Assembly (NCBI GenBank): GCA_035651635.1
Contig: DASRFK010000246.1
Span: forward strand, 1-27,928
DNA from: JANXQE01 sp035651635
Lineage (GTDB): Bacteria; Verrucomicrobiota; Verrucomicrobiia; Limisphaerales; UBA8199
Direction: 5' to 3'
DNA: 27,928 nt
Of this stretch, positions 16,633 through 26,800 are shown one piece after another. The translations under genes and the position numbers were made by a program. Numbering within the stretch: the first letter of the stretch is position 1; every line of letters starts with the position of its first letter. Below the pieces are notes generated by a model that worked only from the letters and a program-made list of their open reading frames with translations, made no database searches and was not told the DNA's origin.

Positions 16633-17655
16633 ATGGCAGGATTTCTAGACGACATCGAGCCTATAAAAGCCGCCGCGCTGGCCGAATTCAGCGCGACGCC
16701 GGATCTGGCTGCCCTTGAACAGGCGCGCGCCGCTTTCCTGGGTTCTCATGGGCGCTTTACCGCGCTGATGAAACAAATGGCCGCACTGCCCAAGGAAGAA
16801 AAACCCGCGGCGGGAAAGGCCATCAACGTCGCTAAAGCAGAACTGGAATCGGCGTTTGCCAACCGGCGCTCCGAACTGGAGCTCAAAGCCGCTCTGCCTA
16901 AGGAAGCGACGGATTTCAGCTTGCCGGGACGAAGAAGGGTTTTGGGCAAGCTTCATCCACTTACTCAAGTTACGGAAGATATCGTCCGCAGCTTTCGCAA
17001 AATCGGGTTTGTGGTAGCCGACGGTCCGGAAATCGAGGACGAATACTATTGTTTTGATGCGTTGAATACTCCGGCCGATCACCCGGCGCGCGACGCCCAG
17101 GACACGTTTTATGTGAGCCCCGCCACGCCCGGCGCTCAGCCCACCAACCTGCTGCGCACGCACACCTCTTCGGTCCAAATCCGAGTGATGAAAACCCAGA
17201 GCCCGCCGGTCCGGATTATTGTTCCGGGACGGGTTTATCGCCGTGACAACGCCGACGCGACGCATAACCCCACGTTCCACCAGGTAGAGGGATTATACGT
17301 TGATCGCAAGGTAACGGTTGGAGATCTAAAGGGCACAGTAGAATTTGTGTTCAAAGAACTGATGGGGCCGGAGACCCGCATCCGTTTTCGGCCGCATTAT
17401 TTCAGCTACACTGAGCCGAGTTTCGAGATCGATTTCAGCAGCGCGCTGACGCGTAAGATGGGCAAGGAATGGCTGGAGATCGCCGGGTGCGGAATGGTGC
17501 ATCCGCAGGTGTTCGAGAACGTCGGTTATGATCCGGAGGTTTGGACCGGCTGGGCGTTCGGCTTTGGGATCGAGCGGATCGCAATGATCCGCTACGGGAT
17601 TAATGACATTCGACTGTTTTACGAGAACGATTTGCGGTTCCTGAGGCAGTTTTGA
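16633..17655 (+). CDS. pheS: Phenylalanyl-tRNA synthetase alpha subunit
   Basis: This is a 340-residue class II aminoacyl-tRNA synthetase catalytic subunit, which charges tRNA-Phe as an alpha2-beta2 enzyme. An N-terminal coiled-coil arm spans about residues 1-90. The catalytic core follows: HPLTQVTEDIVRSFRKIGF, THTSSVQIRVM, the motif 2 region RVYRRDNADATHNPTFHQVEG, GCGMVHPQVFENVG, and motif 3 GFGIERIAMIRYGI. The length is normal for the bacterial family. It is followed by pheT after only 3 nt, so the two are cotranslated. Confidence 0.98.
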   Translation: MAGFLDDIEPIKAAALAEFSATPDLAALEQARAAFLGSHGRFTALMKQMAALPKEEKPAAGKAINVAKAELESAFANRRSELELKAALPKEATDFSLPGRRRVLGKLHPLTQVTEDIVRSFRKIGFVVADGPEIEDEYYCFDALNTPADHPARDAQDTFYVSPATPGAQPTNLLRTHTSSVQIRVMKTQSPPVRIIVPGRVYRRDNADATHNPTFHQVEGLYVDRKVTVGDLKGTVEFVFKELMGPETRIRFRPHYFSYTEPSFEIDFSSALTRKMGKEWLEIAGCGMVHPQVFENVGYDPEVWTGWAFGFGIERIAMIRYGINDIRLFYENDLRFLRQF

Positions 17656-17658
17656 TTC

Positions 17659-20166
17659 ATGAAAGTCACTCTCAATTGGCTCAAACAGTACGTAGCTTTC
17701 GACTGGTCGCCGGAGGTGTTGTCTGAACGCCTGACCATGCTTGGTATCGAGGTGGAAGGCGTGCAGAAACTTGGGGGCGAGTTCCAAGGCATCGTCGTTG
17801 CCCAGGTCATCACCCGGGACAAACATCCCAATGCGGATAAACTTTCACTTTGCCGAGTGAATGACGGGCAGGGAGAGCGCCAAATCGTGTGCGGCGCGCA
17901 GAATTTCAAAGCCGGCGATAAAGTGGCGCTCATTCTGCCTGGCGCTACACTGCCGGCTAAACCCGGCGCCGAGCCATTCACGATTAAGGTCGGCAAGATT
18001 CGGGGCGTTGAATCCCACGGCATGATGTGCTCGCCGCAGGAGCTGGGACTCGCCGATGAGGTGGACGGCCTGTTGATCCTCCGCCAGGACGCCAAGGTTG
18101 GACAGCCCTTTGCCGAGTATCTCGGCCGATCCGGCAGCGACGTCGTTTATGACCTCGAGATTACGCCCAACCGCCCAGACCTGAACAGTGTGATTGGGAT
18201 CGCGCGCGAGATCGCCGCTCTAACCGGCAATTCGCTTCGGTTGCCCGAGGCAACGCCGATTTCGACCGTGGGCACCGGGCATTCAGTCGCCGAGCTCGTG
18301 AGCGTGCGCCTCGAGGATCCGGAGCTGTGCCCGCGCTATACCGCTCGCATCATTCAAGGCGTCAAGATTGCGCCCAGCCCGGATTGGCTGCGCAGCACTT
18401 TGGAAAAGGTAGGCATCCGCAGCATCAATAACGTCGTCGACGTCACCAATTACGTGATGCTCGAGACCGGCCAACCGCTGCACGCGTTTGATTTTCATCT
18501 GCTCGTTGCCCCGGCCGGACAACTTCATCCCACCATTGTGGTGCGCCGGGCCAAAGACGGAGAAAAATTCAAGACCCTGGACGGTCAGGAACGCACGCTG
18601 TCGAGCCAGATGCTTTTGATTGCCGACGAAACCAAGGCTGTCGCCCTGGCCGGTGTGATGGGAGGCCAGAACAGCGAGATCGATCTCCACACCGCCGACG
18701 TGCTCATCGAGAGCGCATATTTTAAGCCGCAGAATGTCCGAGCCACCTCCAAGAAACTCGAGTTGCGGACCGATGCCTCTTATCGTTTCGAGCGCGGAGC
18801 CGACGTGGGGATTTGCGACTGGGCCAGCCGGCGCGCGGCGCACTTGATTCTGCAAACGGCTGGAGGTTCTCTTGCGTCCGGCGTTGTCGATGCCTATCCG
18901 CAGCCGCCTGAGCCGAAGCAGGTCACGCTTCGGCACCAGAAGGTCAAGGACCTGTTGGGAATCGAACTCTCGCCCGAGCAAATTGACGGTTATCTAGAGC
19001 AGTTGGAATTGAAAGTGATCGGCCGCAAACCACGTCCAGTCGGCGCCGAAACAGCCGCAGGGGAGCCAAGCACTTTCAGGATCCCAACCTTTCGCGTCGA
19101 CCTTAAACGCGAAGTGGATCTCATCGAAGAAGTCGCCCGGCTTTATGGGGTGGACCGGATTCCGGCCACCGTGCCGCGCGGAGCCATTGGGAGCAACGAT
19201 TTTGACCGTGTTCACGACCAATACGCGGAAGCACGTGGGATTTTGGCCGGGCTGGGATTGTTCGAAGCGCAGGGCCAGACGCTCATTTCGGAGGCGTCGG
19301 CCAAACTGGTGTCGGGCACCGCACCGGTGTCTTTGGCCAAGCCTCTAAGCAGCGATATGAATGTGCTGCGATCGAGCTTATTGCCCGGCTTGCTGGATAG
19401 CTTGCGACACAACATTAGCCACAAGGTTTATGATGTTGCGCTGTTCGAACTCGGGCGGGTTTTTAATACGCCAGCGGGGCAGGGAACCTCACCGGCCAAG
19501 CCCGGCGCCACGAGCTTCAGCAGTACTGGTGAGGAACGCAGGCTGGCCATTGCGCTGACCGGCCAGCGGAGCCCCGTTTTCTGGTCGGGTGACGATCGTG
19601 GCGCAAAGTTCGACCTTTACGATCTCAAAGGATTTCTCGAGGTGTTCTTTGAACATTTCGGACTGCGGGGAATCACGTATGCCGCCGCGACTGAGGGCAG
19701 CACCTTGTTTTTGGAATCGGCGTCCATTCAGCTTGGAAAGTTTCAGCTCGGCAGGTTTGGTCAATTGTCTCCCATCCTCGCCCGCCAGTATGATCTCAGG
19801 GACGCCGTGTTGTTGGCCGAGTTGAATTTCGATTTGCTCCTGGCGCGACGCAACAGTTCCAAGACATTCCGACCGTTGCCGGCGTTTCCGCCAATCCGAC
19901 GCGATATCGCTATGGTTCTGCCGGAAGGCACGACAAACGACGCGGTCTTGCAGGTTGTCAAACAAGCCAAGTCGGCCAACCTTGAATCGGTGGAGTTGTT
20001 CGACGTGTTTCGCGGGAAGAACGTTCCGGCCGGACAGAAGAGCTTGGCCTACGCTTTTATTTATCGCAGTGCTGAGCGCACGCTAACCGACGCCGAGGTT
20101 AATTCGGCTCACGAGAAGTTGGTCGAGCAACTGAAACAGAAGCTCCACGCAACGATTCGCGAGTAG
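17659..20166 (+). CDS. pheT: Phenylalanyl-tRNA synthetase beta subunit
   Basis: This is an 835-residue subunit, starting 3 nt after pheS. In order: an EMAP-like tRNA-binding domain (about residues 39-150, ADKLSLCRV, VCGAQNF, GMMCS); the B3/B4 editing domain beginning LEITPNRPDLNSVIGIAREI; the B5 domain (about 415-500, LRHQKVKDLLGIELS ... FRIPTFRVDLKREVDLIEE); a catalytic-like core; and the C-terminal anticodon-binding ferredoxin-fold domain (about 742-835, FPPIRRDIAMVL ... SLAYAFIYRSAERTLTDAEV). It hydrolyses mischarged Tyr-tRNA-Phe. It is slightly longer than the ~800-residue bacterial norm. It faces a large CARDB gene across the 204-bp repeat array. Confidence 0.98.
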   Translation: MKVTLNWLKQYVAFDWSPEVLSERLTMLGIEVEGVQKLGGEFQGIVVAQVITRDKHPNADKLSLCRVNDGQGERQIVCGAQNFKAGDKVALILPGATLPAKPGAEPFTIKVGKIRGVESHGMMCSPQELGLADEVDGLLILRQDAKVGQPFAEYLGRSGSDVVYDLEITPNRPDLNSVIGIAREIAALTGNSLRLPEATPISTVGTGHSVAELVSVRLEDPELCPRYTARIIQGVKIAPSPDWLRSTLEKVGIRSINNVVDVTNYVMLETGQPLHAFDFHLLVAPAGQLHPTIVVRRAKDGEKFKTLDGQERTLSSQMLLIADETKAVALAGVMGGQNSEIDLHTADVLIESAYFKPQNVRATSKKLELRTDASYRFERGADVGICDWASRRAAHLILQTAGGSLASGVVDAYPQPPEPKQVTLRHQKVKDLLGIELSPEQIDGYLEQLELKVIGRKPRPVGAETAAGEPSTFRIPTFRVDLKREVDLIEEVARLYGVDRIPATVPRGAIGSNDFDRVHDQYAEARGILAGLGLFEAQGQTLISEASAKLVSGTAPVSLAKPLSSDMNVLRSSLLPGLLDSLRHNISHKVYDVALFELGRVFNTPAGQGTSPAKPGATSFSSTGEERRLAIALTGQRSPVFWSGDDRGAKFDLYDLKGFLEVFFEHFGLRGITYAAATEGSTLFLESASIQLGKFQLGRFGQLSPILARQYDLRDAVLLAELNFDLLLARRNSSKTFRPLPAFPPIRRDIAMVLPEGTTNDAVLQVVKQAKSANLESVELFDVFRGKNVPAGQKSLAYAFIYRSAERTLTDAEVNSAHEKLVEQLKQKLHATIRE

Positions 20167-20200
20167 ACGCCCTTGGCCGATCAGTCGGCGCTCAGCCCAA

Positions 20201-20885
20201 CGCGCCAGCGTCTTGGAGTGCGGCGCTTTGCGCCGCTTTTGGAACCGAACGGTAGGTAGTGTGCGAAAGAATCTCAATCATTCGCCCCTTCCTAGCCCCC
20301 CAAAAGCGCCGCACAGCGGGCGCACTCCAAAACCTTCGGAATCCTCAAAGCCCCGTTTCGGGTTGGCACATGCATTGGGACGACGAACCTGCCCCAGTGC
20401 TTGGCGCGCCAGCGTCATAGAGTGCGTCGCTTTGCGCCGCTTTTGGAACCGAACGGTAGGTAGTGCGCGAAAGAATCTCAATCATTCGCCCCTGCCTAGC
20501 CCCCCAAAAGCGGCGCACAGCGGGCGCACTCCAAAACCTTCGGAATCCTCAAAGCCCCGTTTCGGGTTGGCACATGCATTGGGACGATGAACCTGCCCCA
20601 GTGCTTGGCGCGCCAGCGTCTTGGAGTGCGGCGCTTTTCGCCGCTTTTGGAACCGAACGGTAGGTAGTGTGCGAAAGAATCTCAATCATTCGCCCCTTCC
20701 TAGCCCCCCAAAAGCGCCGCACAGCGGGCGCACTCCAAAACCTTCGGAGTCCCTCAAAGCCGCATTTCGCTTGGCACATGCATTGGGACCATGAACCTGC
20801 CCCAGGACTGGCGTGCCAGCATCTTGGAGTGCGGCGCTTTGCGCCGCTTTTGGAATCCAACGGGGAGTGACGCGAGAGAATTTCA
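20201..20885. repeat. 204-bp tandem repeat array, about 3.4 copies, with inverted arms
   Basis: Copies begin at 20201, 20405 and 20609, with a truncated fourth from 20812, and all start with CG(C/T)GCCAGC. The first ~130 bp of copies 1 and 3 differ at about one position. Within each unit an arm with TTGGAGTGCGGCGC (20213-20242 in copy 1) pairs with CCAAAAGCGCCGC...CGCACTCCAA (20300-20330) around a ~57-nt loop. The first arm is itself a small hairpin (GCGGCG-CTTTG-CGCCGC). The array fills the space between convergent pheT and the CARDB gene and could end transcription from both sides. Short frames inside it are by-products of the repeat. Confidence 0.92.
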
Positions 20886-23800
20886 ATGAGATGCCCCTGG
20901 TCCTGGAATGGGTGGCCCCGGATGATTAGGCGGGCCAAGGCGTGGCTCCAAAGTCAGAAAACCGTTTTGCGTGGTAACGACGCGATAGAATCTGCTGGTC
21001 GCGCTGCTTGCCTGAGGGTCGGTTAAATAAAGAGGAGAAGAGGTGCAATAAAACCCGTAAGAGAGTTGCCAGTCGACCAGGTTCGTCGAGAACTGGAGGG
21101 CGTAGGGAGTGCCGAAGCTCCCATAAACCGGAAACACGAAGGACCCGTTTGGCAGAAAGCGGCCCAAGCCTACACCGGGCGGGTCCGGAGCGCTCAGAGC
21201 AAACTGAATCGTCGAAGAGGCTTTGTTATTGTCTCGATCGGTTTCGTAGAGCGTCGCCGCCACATCGCTCGCGAAGGACAATACATACTGTCCGCTCTGC
21301 ATCTCCGGAAGCTGGAGGATGTTGGTGCGCCAGTAGCCTTCGCCAGGCTGCAGCGTGAGTGTTTCAAGCCGTGAGATCAAATCGCGGCTCGGCCCGGGAT
21401 AGCCCGAAGAACTTACCGCTTCAGAGATGGTGTCGGTCCAGGACCCGGTTGCGGCGCCCAGGCCCTGGTTTAACACATGCGAAATCAGCGTAACGGTCGG
21501 CTTTGCGGTGCCGATCACGAGTGGCGGCGCTTGAAAAACATCCACCGCAAGGTCGGCAGGTGCCGAAAGATTCAACGAAAACGGGGACATCACGACATTA
21601 TTTGAAAGCTGTTCTTCGCCCAGGCTGTTTCCTTCATCGGTTACAAAGATCAGAAAATAATCGGCGCTGTCGACGACCTGCAGATTAACAGTGTTCGTTT
21701 CCCAAAGGATTGCGCCAGGAGCCAACGAATTGCTCCGGGCCCACCAGCCCACTTGCCTTGACTGTTCGTCGAGGAAAGGAGTTTGAGACAAGTAAACCGC
21801 ATCAGCCCAGGCGGGATGTCCCGCGGCCATTCCCTGGCCCTGATTGGTAATCCCGACGACGAAGGTCAGCGTCGGCCACGGCTGACTGGCCATCTGCGTT
21901 GGTGCTTGCCAGGATGCGATTGCCAGATCGGGGTACTGAACTGTGAAATCCAGGGGCACCGAGATTTCGTTGTTCGCTGCGTTCGATTCGTCCAGTCCAT
22001 ATGCGCCTGCCTCGAAGATCAAATGGTAATGGCCGCTGTGCGTCAGGGGCAATTGGACCAGGTTCGTGCGCCAGTAAGATCGCCCGGCGGAAACAAAGTT
22101 TGTTTCTTCCGTCTCCAGCACAAACTGTTCGCTGCGGCCGTCGAACGTGGAATTTGTGGAAATAAAAAGCGCATCACCCCATCGATCCCAATAAGGCCCA
22201 GGCGTCGCGGCTCCGGGTCCGAGGTTAGTCACACCCCAGACGATCGGCACAACCGGAAACGGCGGCGCGGTTATGCTCGTGGGAACCTCCAAGGCGATGG
22301 GAGCAAGATCGGGCGATTTGAGGTCGATGACTGCCTTCGCGGTAAGTGTGTTGTTGTCGAGCACCTGCTCATTCATGAAATCGAAGGCATTAACGGTCAA
22401 AACCAGCGAGTAAGTTCCACTCGTGTTTACCGGGACCCTGACAGTATTGGTTCGCCAATAGCTGCCGCCCGGGAGGATCGGCCCGGTCTCGGCCCAACTG
22501 CCAAGAAAATAAGAGAGGCTGTTCGTGATTGTAGGCGTCGAAAGTGAGAGGTTGTCGGCCCAGGGCTGCGAACTCGTCCGAGCGATGCCGGGGCCGAGAT
22601 TGGTGATGCCCCACACGATCGTGAGGTATGGCCCGCCGGATTGCGCCGAGTCGGAGACTTGAAGCGCTATCGGGGCCAGGTCGGGCGGCGTGATGTTTAA
22701 CGTGATCGGCGTCGCCAGGTTGTTGTTGCTCTTGTCAGATTCAAACGGGAAAACAGAGCTGTCATCTACCTTCAGGACCAAGTACTGGTCGCCCGTCAGC
22801 CCGGCCGGCAACGCAAAAATATTGGTAAACCAATAGTCAGTTCCCGCCGGGACATCGTGTGACTGGTACTGTCCTCCCAGAAACAGCCCCAGCGCGGGAT
22901 TGTCCGGGTCCGCAGTTAGATAAAGACTATCCGACCACCACGCGGGGGCGGCTCCGGGACCCTGATTGGTCACGCCCCAGGCGATCGTGACCAGCGGGCT
23001 GGTAGAATCATTCACCACGCGGGGGGCGAGCAGAGCAATTGGTTTCAAGTCCGCGTACTGGAGATTAAAGACGATGGGCGTTACGGCGATATTGTTGGAC
23101 TCATCCAGCTCCGGAATCCAGTCGTTGGCATCGGTTTTGAAAATCAGGTAATTGGTTCCGCTTTGCGTCAGCGGCAACTGGAAAGTGTTGGTGCGCCAAT
23201 AACTGCCGCCCGGCTGCAGCGGTCCAGTCTCGCTCGTGCCCTGCACAAACCGATCCGCTCCGTCGAGTTCGGGGTCGTCCGAAAGAAAAAGCTGATCATT
23301 CCAATACCCGTACAAACCCTGGGCCAAACCGATTCCCTGGTTGGTTACGCCCCAGACCAGGGTGACTCGCGGGTTTGGCGGGCCCGTCACGACGGCGGGC
23401 GCTAGCAGTGCCACCGGGGCAAGGTCCGGAGGCTCCAGGGTGAAATGAAATCTGGCCTCGAGAAAATTGTTGGTCTCGTTGGACTCCGGCAACCCATTAG
23501 AGTTGTCCGCCTGCAGGAATATGTAGTAATCCCCACTTTGGGTCAGCGGAAGCTGTAACGTACGAGTTCGCCAGTACATGTGCGCCGCTGAAACCGGGCC
23601 GGTTTCATACTCGGGGTTCCCAAACGGAATGGCGCTATAGTCAGCCACGGGATTCGAGGATACATACAGTTGATCGTACCAGGAATCCCATCCGATGGCC
23701 GGTCCGGCGCCCTGGTTTGTCACCCCGTACGAGATAACGACTTTCGGATTGGGCGGTCCGCTAATTTGGCTCGGCACCGAAAGCAGAATAGGGCTGAGAT

Positions 23801-26800
23801 CCGGCAGGCTGACTTTAAAGGAAACCGGCACGACCAGCGTATTATTCGTCAAGTTTGCTTCGTAAATCGACTGATAGCTGCCATAGCCGGCATTCACTCG
23901 CAAAGTCAGGTTATAGGTTCCATCTTGCGTGATCGGGACGCGCACGGAATTGGTCACCCAATACAAACCTCCCGAAGGAATGGGCCCGTTCCGATAGCTT
24001 GTGGCCACTGAGCGCGCCGAAAATTCGGGATTTCTTTCGGAAGACACATCGAGTTCGTCGAGCCAGCTGCCCAAGGCCGGCCCGGGCCCCAGGTTGGTCA
24101 CGCCCCACGACACCAGCAGGCGCGGGTTGGCAGGTCCATCGACCATGCTCGCGACTTGCAGTCCGAGAATGGCCAGGTCCGGCGGCAGAATCGTGATCTG
24201 GATTGGCAACGAAACGACATTGTTGCTCTCATTGAGCTCAAACAAGTTGTCGTCGGCATCCGTTTTCAAAATCAGGTAGTAGATGGCGGAGGTCGTTACC
24301 GGCAAGGTTACCGTGTTGGTGCGCCAATACCTGTCACCCGGCATCAACAGTTGGCCTTCGCCGTTTCTCAACACCGGTATTGCTGCATAGTCGAGCGTAG
24401 GGGTGCGCGAGAGGAACAGTTCGTCGGTCCACCCGCCCGAAGCACCGGCCGCGCCGAGGCCCTGGTTGGTTATGCCCCAAGCGACAGTGAGGGTTGGGTT
24501 GGGCGGCCCGCCCAGGCGCGACGGTCTTTCCAGCGCGATGGGCCGCAGATCCGGTGGTTCAATCACGAAGGTGATCGGAACCATCGCGACGTTATTGCTT
24601 TTGTTCAGCTCGTAAATCTGGTTGTACCAGTCAACCTGGACAAAGAGGTAGTACGTTCCGCTGATGGTCACCGGAAGGCGCACCGAATTGGTCTGCCAAT
24701 AAACGCCGCCGGGATCCAGGTCGCTCGGGTGGGCGAAATCGGTTGCCAGTTGGGCGGAGTCGAGCGTGCTGTTGGTGGAAATCCAGATGGCATCGCGCCA
24801 AGTACCGTGTTGAATCGCCGGCCCAATGCCCTGGTTGGTCACGCCCCAAACCAGGGTAATGCTCGGGTTCGGCGGGCTGGTGACGGCGCTGGGCGCCAAT
24901 AACAATAGAGCGGCCAGGTCCGGCGGCTGGATGGTAATGTTGATTGGTTTGCTTAAGATGTTATTGCTGGGATTGGATTCAAAGACGGTATTCCAGGGAT
25001 CGGTTTGCAAAATCAGGAAGTACGATCCCTCGGTCACAATTGGCAATGTTACCGAGTTAGTAACCTGATAAGTATCGCCCGGCCGCAATGGGCCTGGTTG
25101 ATAACTGGTCGTGAGCGGGGAATCCATTCCATCCAGGACATTGTCCGTGGAAAGAAAAAGCGCGTCGCCCCAGCCTCCAATTGCCGAGCCGACGCCGGCG
25201 TTGGTCACGGACCAGGAGACCGTCATGACCGGGGTAGGGGGACCTGTGAAATGAGCCGGCGCCTGAAGAGAAAGCGGAACCAAATCGGGCTGCAAGATCT
25301 TGAATGAAATGGGCAGCGTGACCACGTTATTGGCTTCGTTGGACTCGAAGAGCGCGTTGTCGGCATCGGCCGCAACACTCAGGAAATATGTGCCGCTCTG
25401 AATTGCGGGCACAGTGATTTGGGCCTGGATCCGATAACTGCCCTTTGCGGGAAGCGGACCGTTGGTGTATGTCGACCAGATTCTGACTTGGGAGCCATCC
25501 ATCACACCGTTCGTGGAGAAGTATACGGCGTCCGACCAGCCTGGAGAGATCGGCAGTGAACCTGGCCCCTGGTTGGTGACCGACCACGACAGGGTCAGAA
25601 CGGGATTGGGAGTCGAAGTCACAAGTGTGGGCAGGCTTACCCCAATCGGTGCCAGGTCACTGGGTAGAACCGTGAAGTTGATAGGCACGATGGTCACGTT
25701 GTTACTTTTATCCGATTCGATGAGGGTGTTGTTCTCGTCTGCCTCGAGGACCAGGTTGTAGGTGCCACTTTTGGTGAGCGGCAATTGGAGGGTGTTGGTG
25801 TGCCAAAACGCGGCTCCGGGGAGCAACGGACCGAAATCCAGGTCGGCGGTACCCGTATCCCACCAGTTTGGCGGGAAGTTGGTGGAGAAAATGGCGGCGT
25901 CATACCAGGACCCGAGCGCGGCGCCTACTCCCTGGTTGGTCACGCCATAGCTGAACGTGAAAAATGGATTCGGAGTAGTGGTTACTGTTCTTGGGATCCT
26001 GGAGCTGTCTACCGCCAGGTCAGGCGGCTGGATCAGGAAAGTTATGGGGGTTACCAGGGTGTTATTGTCTTTATTGGTTTCAAAAAGGAGGTCGAACTCA
26101 TTCACCTTTAAAATCAGGTAGTACGTCCCGCTCGTCACAATCGGCAACAGGAGTTGGTTGGTCTGCCAGTACTGCCCGCCGGCATCGATCGGACCGAGTT
26201 CGCTCGTTGAAAGCAAATAAATGGCCGTTGAATCGAAGACCGCGTTGGTCGAGAAATAGAGCGTGTCCCGCCAGGTATATTTGTCGATGGCCACGCCCGG
26301 ACCTTGATTGGTGATGCCCCAAGCCACGCTGACGATGGGTCGGGGCGGGGTGACCGTCGGCCCGAGCACTTTAACGGCCAGCGGAGCCAAATCCGGGGGC
26401 AACACGTGGACTGTGATCGGCAGAGCAATTTGGTTGTTGTTGGTATTGGCCTCAAACAAGTTATTCCATTGGTCCGCCACCAGGACCAGATAGTAGGTGC
26501 CATCCTGAGTGACGGGCAATTGCACTGAATTTGTGCGCCAGTAGAAGCCCCCGGGCGGGACCGGACCTTGCTCCGAACCGAAGGTAACCGAGTAGTCGCC
26601 CGGTTCAAAAGTGGCATTGGTCGAAAGGTATAGCAGATCGCTCCAAAACCCGAGGGCGGTGCCGCTGCCTTGATTGGTGATGCCCCAAACCACGGTGATG
26701 CTGGGGTTTGGCGGCCCGGTCACTACGGTTGGCAATTGCAATGCGATCGGGGCTAAATCCGCGGGTGTCGACTGGAAGTCCAACGAAATTGCCAGGCGAT

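Noticed and set aside
18283..18981. 232-residue minus-strand frame inside pheT
   Set aside because: It is antisense to the conserved B3/B4 region of pheT, with no recognisable motif.
20201..20885. CRISPR array
   Set aside because: The repeat unit is 204 bp with no unique spacers between short repeats, and there are no cas genes.
21783..22547. 254-residue plus-strand frame inside the CARDB gene
   Set aside because: It is antisense to well-conserved CARDB repeats; composition is low-hydrophobic and Arg-rich, as expected for a shadow frame, and no domain is seen.
24156..24902. 248-residue plus-strand frame inside the CARDB gene
   Set aside because: Same reason: it mirrors two CARDB repeats and shows internal similarity only because the real gene is repetitive.
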